From the NCBI GenBank assembly GCA_903915315.1, contig CAIWSO010000093.1, forward strand, positions 1 to 6,376: a stretch of 6,376 nucleotides of DNA, in the 5' to 3' direction. Origin of the DNA: an uncultured Spartobacteria bacterium. GTDB lineage: Bacteria > Verrucomicrobiota > Verrucomicrobiia > Chthoniobacterales > Terrimicrobiaceae. Position numbers and translations under genes: made by a program. The stretch's first letter is position 1; each line of letters starts with the position of its first letter. A model generated the notes under the pieces. It was given only the letters and a program-made list of their open reading frames with translations. It searched no databases and was not told the origin of the DNA. Below are positions 6,318-6,376 of this stretch, in pieces.

Positions 6318-6376
6318 ATGGGAATGGGATTATCAGGATTAGCATCGGGTTTCGATTGGAAATCGATGGTCGATCA
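6318..6376 (+). CDS. fliD: Flagellar hook-associated protein 2 (filament cap), N-terminal fragment
   Basis: FliD forms the cap at the tip of the flagellar filament and helps exported flagellin fold into it. Only the first 19 codons are in the window, reading GLSGLASGFDWKSMVD from residue 4 on. This matches the conserved FliD start, a hydrophobic strand followed by GLxSGxDxxxxV, which belongs to the N-terminal coil region that docks on the hook. The in-frame stop TGA at 6300-6302 limits the start to ATG 6318 or ATG 6324; I chose 6318, but neither has a clear Shine-Dalgarno (only AAG just before 6318). The gene runs off the right edge. The family call rests on a short but distinctive motif. The FDWKS wording is what I associate with Verrucomicrobiota FliD proteins, which is recollection rather than a search. 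Confidence 0.75.
   Translation, partial: MGMGLSGLASGFDWKSMVD

Noticed and set aside
1..6376. CRISPR arrays, tRNA or rRNA genes, insertion sequences, phage or defence genes
   Set aside because: I looked for direct repeats with spacers, terminal inverted repeats, and transposase, nuclease or toxin motifs and saw none; the coding space is filled by recognisable housekeeping genes.

Overview
The window is a stretch of bacterial chromosome made of ordinary, densely packed housekeeping and envelope genes. I recognise seven genes, two of them cut by the window edges. Kdo transferase (WaaA) and an AsmA-type protein imply a Gram-negative cell with lipopolysaccharide, and the FliD start implies a flagellum. 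The FliD N-terminus (GLASGFDWKSMVD), moderate GC and gene mix remind me of Verrucomicrobiota (Opitutae or Spartobacteria-like). That placement is inference and would need a database search.

Layout: (1) 1-1847, plus strand: the 3' end of panC (pantothenate synthetase) followed by nadB (L-aspartate oxidase), joined by a 4-base ATGA overlap. (2) 1831-2706, minus strand: a YegS/DagK-type lipid kinase, convergent with nadB and overlapping it by 17 bases. (3) 2743-6074, plus strand: an AsmA-like membrane-anchored protein, rsmD (16S rRNA m2G966 methyltransferase) and waaA, 6 bases apart and then overlapping by ATGA, so very probably one operon. The lipid kinase and the AsmA gene diverge from a gap of only 36 bases, and both start with GTG. 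(4) 6075-6317: a 243-base AT-rich gap with no convincing gene. (5) 6318 to the end: the first 19 codons of fliD (flagellar filament cap).

Functionally, panC and nadB lead to CoA and NAD and both draw on aspartate (PanC through beta-alanine). The lipid kinase, AsmA-like protein and WaaA all concern membrane lipids or the outer membrane, while rsmD is a ribosome-modification gene riding in the same transcript. I found no CRISPR array, tRNA, rRNA, insertion sequence or phage gene, and nothing that looks like a defence system. The most interesting unexplained signal is a dnaX-like slippery heptamer with a possible downstream hairpin at the 3' end of the AsmA-like gene, just before rsmD. It is only a candidate.
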